Shown in pieces: positions 8,982 to 17,016 of a DNA stretch of 23,036 nucleotides. Position numbers and translations under genes: made by a program. The notes below the pieces were generated by a model. It had not been told where the DNA came from, ran no database searches, and saw only the letters and a list, made by a program, of their open reading frames with translations. The DNA is from Terfezia claveryi (lineage: Eukaryota > Ascomycota > Pezizomycetes > Pezizales > Pezizaceae): NCBI GenBank assembly GCA_015179025.1, contig WHUX01000487.1:1-23036 (forward strand), read 5' to 3'. The first letter of the stretch is position 1, and every line of letters starts with the position of its first letter.

Positions 8982-9067
8982 ATCACCCAACTTTAACATA
9001 ACCCAGAACCCATCACCGCACTCTCGAGTGTGGTAACGAGTTCTGGGTTACGCTAAAGTTGTGTGAT
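8982..9067. repeat. Long foldback inside the MITE-like element
   Basis: Arms 8982-9009 and 9040-9067 (28 bases each, 25 matching) face each other across a 30-base centre that is itself partly palindromic around CTCGAG. The pairing arms contain AACCCAGAAC/GTTCTGGGTT, so CCCAG/CTGGG motifs occur both here and in the terminal repeats. Confidence 0.85.
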
Positions 9068-9077
9068 ACAACAACCA

Positions 9078-9505
9078 TCACCAGCCAAATACCCACCGAA
9101 CAGCCAAATACACACCGGACAGCCAAATACCCATTCCACCAATTCCATGATGTATGTGCCTCCCAGCGCTGATTCCTCGGCTGGCGATATAGCGACGGGC
9201 TGATATGCTCTTATAGACCATCCATAGCTCCTTAAGTAGCTCAATAAGATCCTTTCCGCTATCGTGCTTAATTAATTGTATAAGCTGTTCTATCATCTTA
9301 AGAACCTTGGCTACTAGTAATAGACTCCGTTAAGTAGATCGAGGCATCTTATGGTGGCATATAGTTGTGATATGAAGCTGACTAAAGATATATTACCAAG
9401 AATTCTACCCAACTTTAAAATGGAGGGGTCAATTGAAAATTTGTAGTTGTGCTCTATTGGGGCTAGTTTTGTCATACCTTGGCATTGCATAACCTGGGTT
9501 ACCAT
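9078..9505 (-). pseudogene. Unrecognised broken coding relic inside the MITE-like element
   Basis: Two minus-strand frames abut. The first (9505-9314) reads in part ILGNISLVSFISQLYATIRC and ends at two stops. The second, shifted, reads LLLVAKVLKMIEQLIQLIKH and goes on to about 9078. Composition is protein-like up to about 9170, then the 19-bp repeat takes over. It may be a captured gene fragment or a transposase remnant; I recognise neither. Confidence 0.3.
9082..9138 (+). repeat. 19-bp tandem repeat, three copies
   Basis: Units CAGCCAAATACCCACCGAA, CAGCCAAATACACACCGGA and CAGCCAAATACCCATTCCA follow each other without gaps. The core CAGCCAAATAC is invariant. There are no unique spacers, so it is not a CRISPR array. 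Confidence 0.85.
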
Positions 9506-9534
9506 TACCCAGTTTAAGAATTGACCACCACTTG
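9485..9534 (-). repeat. Right terminal inverted repeat of the MITE-like element
   Basis: Reverse complement begins CAAGTGGTGGTCAATTCTTA and matches the left end at 47 of 50 positions. One mismatch (G for T) falls in the arm of the internal hairpin, weakening it on this side. Confidence 0.9.
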
Positions 9535-10031
9535 TAGTTTCACAGGGCCTGTAGTGTGCTTGTCAGCTTGCACAAAGGACTTTATGATCACGAAGGTAAG
9601 TTTTGAATTGCTTGTCGGAAAAGACACAGTCCAGAGAGGATGTCACGGGCCTCGAACAAATAAGAGCTGCACTGCTGCTCAATAATAATCTAGCTCCACT
9701 GCTAGACTACCTAGGTACTATCAACCAAATGTCCATCCCAACCGGGTTATTTCCCGCCGCCAACCCCTTCCTCTGTTAATTGTTCAATTGCACCACGCAA
9801 ATCAGCTTTAAAATAATTTGACCACTCTTGTTCACTTGAGTCAATCTCGAGATCCTTCGTTATTGAAAGTTCAAATGTTTTTGGCCTGAAGTTCGAATCT
9901 ACATTGGTGATGCGAACTGTCGGTATTGAAAAATTTAAGACTGAAACAGCAAGTAGCACATCTACAGTAATATCACTAACTGCGTAACGATCGACAACCA
10001 CGTGGCGATCGACATAAACCCCTACCCCCAA

Positions 10032-10147
10032 TGCAGTAATCTCTTAATATATCCACCAACCTTTGCAATATCCCGGCAATGAAAACAATGAATATAGGCT
10101 AAAAAAACTCAAAAAAAACAAATATTATACTCTCAATATACCCAAAT
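10032..10147. other. Junction between the GAL1 relic and the pogo-like element
   Basis: AT-rich, with an A run at about 10109-10118. The 5' end of the galactokinase relic and the 3' end of the pogo-like element must meet here, but neither a recognisable galactokinase N-terminus nor a pogo terminal repeat can be picked out. Confidence 0.3.
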
Positions 10148-11132
10148 TTATCTTGATTCCACTATAGCCACCAAACCCTCAATACCTTCTACAACCCCCC
10201 CTCTACTATGACCACCCTGACCACCCCGACCACGGGGCCTACTACGACCTCTACTAGCAGCCATAGGCTCCCCATATGTTCTTTCTATCAGATCCATTAG
10301 TATCAGCTTAAGTGGATTAGTAGATATAGAGATATACCTACCACAAAGTGTTATAAATGATATTGCATTCTCCAACCTGCGCAAATCAGCCTCCTCGGTA
10401 TCAAACTTTGAGTGTTTTGTGGCTCTCGATCGAGCTATTTTTCCACGGCCATGCCCTCTAGTACCCAGAGCACCCCCCCTTGTACTTTTTGATCACACAG
10501 GCACTTCCTTTACTTCCTTATCTTTCACTTCTTTGGCCAACCTCCGTGCTTCTCAGTTTGCAGCCTTACCAGCCTCAAGAGCACTAGCTGTTGTAATCCA
10601 AGCCTTTTCACTTTCAATATAGGCTCGATCGAGAGTTCGGGAGCCCTGGATTCACTTTGTTGATCGAGGCTTTACCTTCTTGCCATTTCAAAGCTGTTTG
10701 AGCCCTTGGGAGGCAGGATCGATAACCTAGTACTGAATTACTCGCTTCTCGAGATGATTGAGGCCTTCTTTGATAGTTGCTCTCGAGTGGGGGGTCATAG
10801 TTAATTTTGAGAGGGTTGACCGCATGCTAGCCACTTTAACTGGGGTTGAGAGAGCCTGAATGGCGGGAGGGTCCAAAAAGCTGATAGCAATAGCATTCTT
10901 CGCAGCAACTCGATCAAGCACTTCTTCTGGTCGAAGTGGCCATATTCCAGTGGCTTCAAATCCACTAATAATATTGGATTTGGTAAGCGCTCGATCACGC
11001 GCAATGCAAAGGCAATTCCAGAACTCCGGCTTTTCAAATGGCTTTCCAGGATTGTCATATATGAAGTCCTGGAGGGTAGTGCGGTACGCTCGTAATAGCG
11101 GCCCAAAACATGCCATATCTAAAGGCTGCATT
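10148..11132 (-). pseudogene. pogo/Fot-like transposase pseudogene, C-terminal part
   Basis: Continues the transposase broken off at 17017. It begins with the conserved MQPLDMACFGPLLRAY (third catalytic Asp in QPLD) and then SNIISGFEATGIWPLRPEEV, both typical of DDE_1 transposases of the pogo family. After LEKRVIQY a TAG stands at 10729-10727, yet the same frame stays readable for another 190 or so codons with four TGA codons, including 10555-10553 and 10495-10493. Readable stretches include AYIESEKAWITTASALEAGK and EARRLAKEVKDKEVKEVP, ending in an Arg/Gly-rich tail. The frame is kept while stops accumulate, pointing to nonsense substitutions rather than indels. The gypsy element at 11133-17016 separates it from its other half, with GCATT duplicated at the join. 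Confidence 0.85.
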
Positions 11133-11523
11133 TGTAACAAGGCTCGAGGGGCGCGGCGACCAAGGGGTACGCCTAGGCAAGAGAGAGAGACGAGGCGAGG
11201 CAAAGGCAGAGGGACGAGGCGAGGTGGTCAGCGGGGCTGCAGAGACAAGGCGAGACAAGGGGGGTGCACAAGGGGGATGCACCAATCGTGGAGAGAAGCA
11301 AGGTCCTGTATTAAGTATACAAGACGTTGGATGGGGATCCAACAAGAGTGCGAGAGCCGGGGTCTATATATACATAGTGACCTAATAGACTTTCCGACGA
11401 TAACGACAACGAAGAACGCTAGACAACGACAACCGAACGAAAACACATAACAATAACAAGAATAATGAGAGTCGGACAAGAATCCGTCTGACTCTCAGAA
11501 AGGCCAAAGGGACGGTTGTTACA
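11133..11523 (-). repeat. 3' LTR of gypsy copy 1
   Basis: 391 bp, starts TGTAACA and ends TGTTACA on the plus strand (7-bp perfect terminal inverted repeat). Identical to the other LTR except G at 11474. Contains the hairpin GTTGGAT-GGGG-ATCCAAC at about 11326-11343 and an inverted repeat GAGAGTC...GACTCTC near 11467-11497. Confidence 0.97.
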
Positions 11524-11537
11524 CTATCCCCCCTTCT
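11524..11537 (-). promoter_or_regulatory. Polypurine tract of gypsy copy 1
   Basis: On the minus strand AGAAGGGGGGATAG directly precedes the 3' LTR, where plus-strand cDNA synthesis is primed in LTR retrotransposons. The related copy 2 keeps the same core (AAAGGGGGGATAG) next to its LTR. Confidence 0.85.
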
Positions 11538-11631
11538 AGGCATGAGCTCCAGCGACAAGACACGAGGAACGAAACAATAAGCAAACAATAGCCCCAACTC
11601 CAAATGACAAAAACAAGAGTACGATGAGGTA

Positions 11632-14600
11632 TTATTCGACGGGGTGGGGCTTTCCGGGATAACGCTGGTGGAATAGGGCCACCAGATCAGGGGCGTTTTC
11701 CAGGTCTTCCGCAGGCTGCCAGGTTGTCTCTTCATCCCCTAACCATTTGACTTTATACTGTAGGCGGCCATACCTCTTTCTCGAATCCAGTACTTCCTCT
11801 ACCTCCCACTCCTCTTCTCCATCGATTATCACGGGGGGCGGTGGGGAGTGCTTCTGCCCGGGGAGGGGGTCGTTAGCCGCAGGCTCGATTTCTGATACAT
11901 GGACAACCGAGTGGCGCTTGATATCCTTGGGAAACCTCAATTGATAGGCATGAGTGCCCACAGCTGCCAACACCTCAAACGGGCCCAGGAACTTGTGGTC
12001 AAGCTTGCGGGACGGTCGTTCCGTCCGGAAGTGCCGACTAGACAGCCACACCTTGTCTCCTGGCTGGTACTTGGGGGCTGGCAACCTTGATCCATTGGCA
12101 TACTCCGCTTGCCTGGCTTGGGCATATCCCAGCTCAGCCTTCAAAATGGAGTGTAGCTCCGTGATCTTTGTGGCGAACTCCTTGGCTGGGGCGTTTGCCT
12201 TGATTTTTTGCAGGGGTGCTAGGGAGTCCACAAACCGGGGGTGCCAGCCATAATTTGCCAGGAATGGGGAGGTCTTCAGGGTCTCAGAGAAATGGTTGTT
12301 AGCAGAGAATTCGCAGGTCGCCAACAATGATACCCAGTTATTCTGCTGATAGTTGACGTAGGCCCGCAGGTATTGCTCCATGACCGCGTTCATTCGTTCC
12401 GACTGTCCATCCGTTTGAGGGTGATATGCTGTAGAAAGGTGCACCTCAATCCCTAGCAGCTTGCAGAACACTTTCCAGAACTCGGATACGAACTGGGGGC
12501 CACGGTCGGAGACAATCGATTCTGGGAGACCATGATAGCGGAAGACGGCATTGAGGTAGAGGTTGGCTAAGTCTGAGGCAGAGCAGGTGTCCCGACAGGG
12601 TATCACGTGCCTCATTTTAGTTAACCGATCCACCACCATCAGAATGGCATTGAACCCCGAGTCCTCTGGCAGTCCGGTTACAAAGTCCATGGTCAAGTAT
12701 TGCCAGGGTTTCTCAGGAATCTCCAGGGGCTTTAAGGTGCCGTACGGGGCATGGCGGACAGGCTTAGCACGCTTGCAAACATGGCAGTTCCGTACGTACC
12801 ACTCCACGTCCTTCCGCTGGTCAATCCATGTATATTCCCTGGCCAGCAGCTCCAACGTTTTAGCTACTCCCGGGTGGCCTGCCGCTAGGGCATCGTGGTG
12901 TTCCTTGATCAATCGTAGGCGCAGCTCTCCTTCCGGCACATAGAGCCATTCGAGGTGATAAAGAAGGCCCTCCTGGACGGCACATTCGGCCAGGGAGATC
13001 TTGGGGTGGCGGCGCTGGCCGGAATCCACTGCGGCGATGATTTCTCTGGCCAGAGGGTCTCCTTCGTATGCCTGTTTCACCAGTTGTCGGAGGTCGGTCT
13101 CTGCATTAGCATCGGCTTCCACACTAGCCTCAGCTACAGCTTCCGCCAGGACATTAGCTGCCAGATCGAGGTTTTCAGGCTTCAATACTACTTGATTTTG
13201 GTATTTTAGCCTTTCATCCCCCCCTTTAGGGAGATCTCCTGATCTCCTGGTCAGTGCATCTAGCTTACCCCCAGCCTTTCCAGGCCGATACCTGATCTTG
13301 AAGTTAAAACGGGACAGGAATTCCGACCACCTAGCCTGCCGGCGATTCAGCAACTTGGTGGTTGTGAAGTATTCCAGGTTCTTGTGGTCGGAAAGGACCT
13401 CGATAATCCCCTTCGCTGACTCTAGGTAGGGCCTCCATTCCTCGAAAGCTCGCACAATGGCCATTAACTCCTTATCATAGATTTCGTAATTGCACTCCGC
13501 CGGGGAGTGTTTCTTTGAGAAATAGGCCACTGGATAAAGGATCCCATTGTCATCGTTCTGGGACAGGATTCCTGCGGAGACATAGTCGGAGGCATCTGTT
13601 TCAACAATGCATTCACGATCAGGGTCGAAATGGGCCAGGATGGGCGCCGAACAGAAAGCATCCTTGAGACTCTGAAAGGCTGATTGGGCTGCAGGGTTCC
13701 ACTGGAATCGCGGATTCTTCTCCAAGCCTTTTGTCTTTGTTAATGCTGTTAGGGGTGCCACAATCTTTGAATAACCCAGTATGAACCGACGATAGAAATT
13801 AGCGAAGCCCAGGAAGGCCTGTACGTCCTTAAGATTGGCGGGGGTCTCCCACTCCTGGATCGCAGCGACTTTTGTGGGGTCCATCCTAATACCTTCCGTG
13901 GTTATAATCAAGCCCAAGTACTTCACCTCTTGGACATGAAATTCGCATTTTTCAGGCTTAAGGTACAGTCCAGCCTGCTCCAGCTTCTCTAAGACCTGCC
14001 TGACATGGATCTTGTGTTCTGCCAGAGAGTCCGAGTAAATCAAGATATCATCAAGGTAAGCTGTGCAGAACACATCCAGGAAGTCCCGTAGGGTGTCGTT
14101 AATAAAGTGCTGGAAGGAGGCCGGGGCATTGGTTAATCCAAAGGGCATGACATTGTACTCAAAATGGCCATAACGTGTCCGGAAGGCAGTTTTCCACTCC
14201 TCCCCTTCGGCGATCCGTACCAGGTTATAAGCCCCTCTTAGATCCAATTTGGTAAACCATTTTGCTTTGGAGAGCCTAGCTAACGTCTCCTGGATTAGGG
14301 GCAAGGGGTATCTGTTTTTCACCGTTATTTCATTCAATCCACGATAGTCCACGCACAATCGAAGGGAGCCATCTGATTTCTTAACGAACAGTACAGGAGC
14401 ACCCGCCGGGGAAGAGCTATGCCGAATGAAGCTCTTATTCAAATTCTCCTCCAGGTACTTCTTCAGGGCCTCCAATTCCGCTCGGGACATTCCATAGAGA
14501 GGGCCATAAGGGGGGGTCTTGCCCTCTACCAGCGGAATTGTGTGGTCATATGGTCGATGGGGGGCAAGCTTTTCCGCGGCTTTTTCTGAGAATAGGTCAA

Positions 14601-15438
14601 TGAACTCGTGGTATTCATCTGGGACCAGGGATTTCCACTCATCCTTAGACCTTGTCTTGTTAATCTCCAGATTGATCTCATAAATTGAGAGGGCATGCGC
14701 CTTGAGCTTATGCCTCCTGGTGAGATAAGCGAAGGCCCCAGCTCCAATAAAGTTAATATTCAGGGGTTTCGCGGGGGCGGGGGATATCGGGGAAACTGGG
14801 GGAACAGGGGTAACCGAGGGAACCGGGGAAACCGGGGGAATGGCATTGATGTGTGCAGGCGGGAGTACCACCTGAGTCGGGTGGATTATTAGGGGTGGCA
14901 ATGCACACAGCCCAGTGACAGTGGTTTTTGGATCTCCACAGTGTTTTTTGCAATAAGGGCTGTTGAATTGCAAGGTGTAAGAGCCGAAGCTGACTGATAC
15001 ATCATGCATTCTAAGCCAGGGGATCCCAAGGACAATTGGATACTTTAGCTTGGTTACGAACATTGGGAGATCTTTCGAGTGATCACCAATGGCGCTGGGT
15101 AGGCACGCGAGGTCGGTAATCGCCCCAGAAGAGATAGGGCGGCCGTCAATGACATCAAGAAGGCGGGGGGTCTTTAGCTTGGAGGTTGGTATAGAGTTCT
15201 TACTGACGAAGGTCTGGTCAATGAATGCTATTCCTGAAGCACCACAATCTATGAGAGCTGATGTAACCACTGTTTTATTATTGAACTTGACAGTTATAGG
15301 TACAACGAAGTGCTCGCCAAACAGGCGAGACTCATCAACAGACATAGATGTAGGCAAAGAAAACGCAGACAAAGATAAGCGACCTGGGGCAGGTCCCTTG
15401 CTAGTGTCAGTAACTAGACAAGGGACCCCCCTTTTCCC
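11632..15438 (-). CDS. pol: Pol polyprotein: protease, reverse transcriptase, RNase H, integrase, chromodomain
   Basis: Enzyme polyprotein of the chromovirus, made as a Gag-Pol fusion by a likely -1 shift at 15438-15432; there is no AUG at the frame start. Residue numbers below count from 15372, where about 1,246 aa remain. The aspartic protease site is ALIDCGASGIAF (Asp42; Cys replaces the more usual Ser). A Pro/Val-rich linker follows (179-200), encoded by a GC-rich minisatellite. Reverse transcriptase has LCVDYRGLN, MPFGLTNAPASFQ and the catalytic YLDD (439-442). RNase H has ETDAS (591-595) and YDKELMAI. The integrase zinc finger is HHDALAAGHPG with CHVCKRAK, and its core includes MDFVTGLPED, VSDRGPQF and HPQTDGQSERMN. 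A C-terminal chromodomain (EWEVEEVLDSRKRYGRLQYK, VKWLGDEETTW) should guide insertion by reading histone marks. No stop or frameshift is present. Confidence 0.97.
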   Translation of the reverse strand, partial: GKRGVPCLVTDTSKGPAPGRLSLSAFSLPTSMSVDESRLFGEHFVVPITVKFNNKTVVTSALIDCGASGIAFIDQTFVSKNSIPTSKLKTPRLLDVIDGRPISSGAITDLACLPSAIGDHSKDLPMFVTKLKYPIVLGIPWLRMHDVSVSFGSYTLQFNSPYCKKHCGDPKTTVTGLCALPPLIIHPTQVVLPPAHINAIPPVSPVPSVTPVPPVSPISPAPAKPLNINFIGAGAFAYLTRRHKLKAHALSIYEINLEINKTRSKDEWKSLVPDEYHEFIDLFSEKAAEKLAPHRPYDHTIPLVEGKTPPYGPLYGMSRAELEALKKYLEENLNKSFIRHSSSPAGAPVLFVKKSDGSLRLCVDYRGLNEITVKNRYPLPLIQETLARLSKAKWFTKLDLRGAYNLVRIAEGEEWKTAFRTRYGHFEYNVMPFGLTNAPASFQHFINDTLRDFLDVFCTAYLDDILIYSDSLAEHKIHVRQVLEKLEQAGLYLKPEKCEFHVQEVKYLGLIITTEGIRMDPTKVAAIQEWETPANLKDVQAFLGFANFYRRFILGYSKIVAPLTALTKTKGLEKNPRFQWNPAAQSAFQSLKDAFCSAPILAHFDPDRECIVETDASDYVSAGILSQNDDNGILYPVAYFSKKHSPAECNYEIYDKELMAIVRAFEEWRPYLESAKGIIEVLSDHKNLEYFTTTKLLNRRQARWSEFLSRFNFKIRYRPGKAGGKLDALTRRSGDLPKGGDERLKYQNQVVLKPENLDLAANVLAEAVAEASVEADANAETDLRQLVKQAYEGDPLAREIIAAVDSGQRRHPKISLAECAVQEGLLYHLEWLYVPEGELRLRLIKEHHDALAAGHPGVAKTLELLAREYTWIDQRKDVEWYVRNCHVCKRAKPVRHAPYGTLKPLEIPEKPWQYLTMDFVTGLPEDSGFNAILMVVDRLTKMRHVIPCRDTCSASDLANLYLNAVFRYHGLPESIVSDRGPQFVSEFWKVFCKLLGIEVHLSTAYHPQTDGQSERMNAVMEQYLRAYVNYQQNNWVSLLATCEFSANNHFSETLKTSPFLANYGWHPRFVDSLAPLQKIKANAPAKEFATKITELHSILKAELGYAQARQAEYANGSRLPAPKYQPGDKVWLSSRHFRTERPSRKLDHKFLGPFEVLAAVGTHAYQLRFPKDIKRHSVVHVSEIEPAANDPLPGQKHSPPPPVIIDGEEEWEVEEVLDSRKRYGRLQYKVKWLGDEETTWQPAEDLENAPDLVALFHQRYPGKPHPVE

Positions 15439-16589
15439 GACTCCTCCCCAACTTCTTCAATCCTGGATTCGGAGACGGCATGGACTGCCAGCGAGCGGTT
15501 TTTTCGGAGGGGACATGCCGCGATAAAGTGGTCCCCTTTTCCGCATGCAATGCACAGTCCATTGCTGCGGCGGCGGTCCCTTTCCTCCTGGGTTAGCCGA
15601 GGCCTTCCGGAGGACAGGTCCATAGGAGCGGGGCCACCTGCTGTCAACGAAGGGTGTGCTGTATTATTGACTGGGGTGGAGGCCTGAGCTGTCTTGGTGG
15701 TGGCGTGGTGTTGCTGTTGTGGGAGACGGGTTGCTGGCCTGAACGTGGGGCGGTTGCGGAGCCGGGACATCCGCTGTTCTACTCGGGAAGCCTGGTCAAT
15801 CAATTCGTCAAGGGTTCCGGCTTCCGGAAGGCTGATCATGGCTTGCTGGATTTCGTCATTTAGTCCTTCCTGGAATTGTTCCAGTTTGGACTGGTCATTC
15901 CATAGGACCTCCGCCGCCAGTCTCGAGAATTCCGCCACATAAGTGGACAGATCGGTATTCTTTTGCTTCAGAGCTCGGAGGGCCCTGCTGGCAGTGCCAA
16001 CGGCATCGGGGTCACCGAACGCCCTGTCCAGGATTGTAAAAAGGGCTGAGATATCCTTAAGGTTGATCCCAGTTTCAAGGACGTATGGCTGGATCTGGTC
16101 ACAAGCTTTGCCCTCCAGCAGAGCGAAAACGTAAGCCAGTCGGTGCTGATCTGAGGGGAACCGGGCTGAGTCCCCACTGAGCTTGAGGTTAACGGAGTTT
16201 TTCCAAGCTCGGAGGCGAGCCCGGTCTCCATTGAACTTGGGAGGGGTGGGGATACTCTCAGCCTTTGAGGTTGCTGGGGAAGGTGTGGCTGAGGGTGTGA
16301 GCTTGTCTAGGGCACGGCTGAGACTCTGTACCGTGGTTCGTTCGATGGCGAGGGCAGCATGAGTTTGGTCTTGGTCTTGTTGGAGGACGGCAATCTCCTC
16401 ATCAGCTGATTTCAGCTTTCGTTCAGCATTCTGGAGGTCCGCGCCTTGTTGCACGCCGATGGCGTATGTATCCGCAAATATGTCGACAATGGTTCATCGA
16501 TAGGTTACTAGCTCTGCAGGATTCGAGGGAATTGGAGTTGCTCGCCAGATATCGTACCTTTCGGAGGGTCGGAGAGTTGATTCAGACAT
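15414..16589 (-). pseudogene. gag: Gag of gypsy copy 1 with an in-frame TGA at codon 32
   Basis: Gag builds the virus-like particle and binds the element RNA. The frame starts at ATG 16589-16587 (MSESTLRPSERYDIW), 36 bases inside the 5' LTR. It meets TGA at 16496-16494 (AELVTYR-stop-TIVDIFADTY) and then stays open to TAG at 15416-15414, about 391 codons in all. After the stop come a coiled-coil segment (NAERKLKSADEEIAVLQQ), the gypsy Gag core (PKFNGDRARLRAWKNSV, then LEGKACDQIQPYV), and a CCHC zinc knuckle CIACGKGDHFIAAC. The next Met codon is near the middle of Gag, so internal reinitiation would lose the N-terminal half. Either this copy is disabled in gag, or the TGA is read through. CGA-to-TGA is the simplest origin. 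Confidence 0.85.
15432..15438 (-). promoter_or_regulatory. Candidate -1 ribosomal frameshift heptamer (GGGAAAA)
   Basis: Read in the gag frame as G GGA AAA, it fits the X XXY YYZ rule. It lies five codons before the gag TAG (15416-15414). Shifting back one base enters the pol frame, which is open from here on. The following GGGGGG run may add to slipping. No downstream pseudoknot was modelled. Confidence 0.65.
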
Positions 16590-16601
16590 GACAGCGTACC
16601 A

Positions 16602-16619
16602 GTTGATCGAGATGATCCA
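16602..16619 (-). promoter_or_regulatory. Possible primer binding site
   Basis: On the minus strand TGGATCATCTCGATCAAC begins with the TGG expected to pair with a tRNA CCA end, six bases inside the 5' LTR. I cannot name the tRNA. Fungal gypsy elements may also self-prime, so this is only positional. Confidence 0.25.
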
Positions 16620-16625
16620 ACGTAG

Positions 16626-17016
16626 TGTAACAAGGCTCGAGGGGCGCGGCGACCAAGGGGTACGCCTAGGCAAGAGAGAGAGACGAGGCGAGGCAAAGGC
16701 AGAGGGACGAGGCGAGGTGGTCAGCGGGGCTGCAGAGACAAGGCGAGACAAGGGGGGTGCACAAGGGGGATGCACCAATCGTGGAGAGAAGCAAGGTCCT
16801 GTATTAAGTATACAAGACGTTGGATGGGGATCCAACAAGAGTGCGAGAGCCGGGGTCTATATATACATAGTGACCTAATAGACTTTCCGACGATAACGAC
16901 AACGAAGAACGCTAGACAACGACAACCGAACGAAAACACATAACAATAACAAGAATAATGAGAGTCAGACAAGAATCCGTCTGACTCTCAGAAAGGCCAA
17001 AGGGACGGTTGTTACA
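16626..17016 (-). repeat. 5' LTR of gypsy copy 1
   Basis: 391 bp, the partner of 11133-11523. It carries A at 16967, making the inverted repeat GAGAGTCAGAC/GTCTGACTCTC perfect. As the 5' LTR it should hold the promoter. Confidence 0.97.
16857..16868 (-). promoter_or_regulatory. Likely TATA element of the 5' LTR promoter
   Basis: Minus strand ATGTATATATAG lies mid-LTR, a sensible place for the U3/R promoter. Transcription would run leftward through gag. Copy 2 has a similar TATATATA stretch at about 18071-18078. Confidence 0.45.

Larger units (their letters stand above)
8881..9534. mobile_element. 654-bp non-autonomous inverted-repeat (MITE-like) element, TA target
   Basis: The first and last 50 bases are inverted copies of each other (8881-8930 and 9534-9485) with three mismatches, two of them in the outermost bases. 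TA dinucleotides at 8879-8880 and 9535-9536 flank the element. Dropping the element and one TA joins the galactokinase relic in frame, which independently confirms the borders. TA duplication and long inverted ends suggest the Tc1/mariner-pogo superfamily. No transposase is encoded, so mobilisation would need a helper. The interior holds a long foldback, a 19-bp triplicate and a broken minus-strand frame. Confidence 0.85.
8317..10031 (-). pseudogene. GAL1: Galactokinase (GAL1) pseudogene, interrupted by an inverted-repeat element
   Basis: Galactokinase phosphorylates galactose with ATP, the first step of the Leloir pathway. Conserved pieces appear in the right order on the minus strand, in shifting frames. 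An N-lobe stretch holds TVRITNVDSNFRPKTFEL and EWSNYFKADLRGA (10031-9747). The GHMP motif is LLSSSAALICS (about 9683-9651). SFVQADKHTTGPVK (about 9585-9537) follows, then an element at 9534-8881. Beyond it come FQDTYFAKQGLQ, HEEQLQKCIDIVNQKDEG, YTREELTNILGISIEELTQK, VRAERFQLRNRALHVFTESL, SCRDLFDCSCPEFDVLC and SYGSRLTGAG-stop-GGCSIH. Clear lesions: TAA at 8557-8555, TGA at 8361-8359 replacing the Trp of GAGWGGC, several frameshifts, a deletion after TGPV, and the insertion. The first motif (PGRVNLIGEH) is not recognisable. The assignment rests on recalled family motifs and is strong because many match in order. Confidence 0.85.
11133..17016 (-). mobile_element. Full-length Ty3/gypsy chromovirus LTR retrotransposon (copy 1)
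   Basis: Complete element of 5,884 bp reading right to left: LTR, gag, pol (protease, RT, RNase H, integrase, chromodomain), polypurine tract, LTR. The 5-bp target duplication GCATT lies at 11128-11132 and 17017-17021. The two 391-bp LTRs differ at one base (11474 G versus 16967 A), so the insertion is recent. It interrupts a pogo-like transposase between the His-Leu-Met and Gln-Pro-Leu-Asp codons. Pol is fully open; gag has one in-frame TGA. Confidence 0.97.

Noticed and set aside
9082..9138. CRISPR-like array from the 19-bp repeats
   Set aside because: Three contiguous units without unique spacers, in a eukaryotic transposon context.
10860..11450. Plus-strand Arg/Gly-rich frame crossing the LTR border
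   Set aside because: It crosses from pogo sequence into the LTR, so it is a by-product of the insertion, and the LTR part is repeated at the other LTR.
11747..13209. Several short plus-strand frames opposite pol
   Set aside because: All lie antisense to a continuous, recognisable polyprotein and show no independent motifs.
16494..16496. Selenocysteine or stop-codon reassignment to explain TGA in gag
   Set aside because: Filamentous ascomycetes are not known to use selenocysteine, and other genes here end normally; mutation is simpler.
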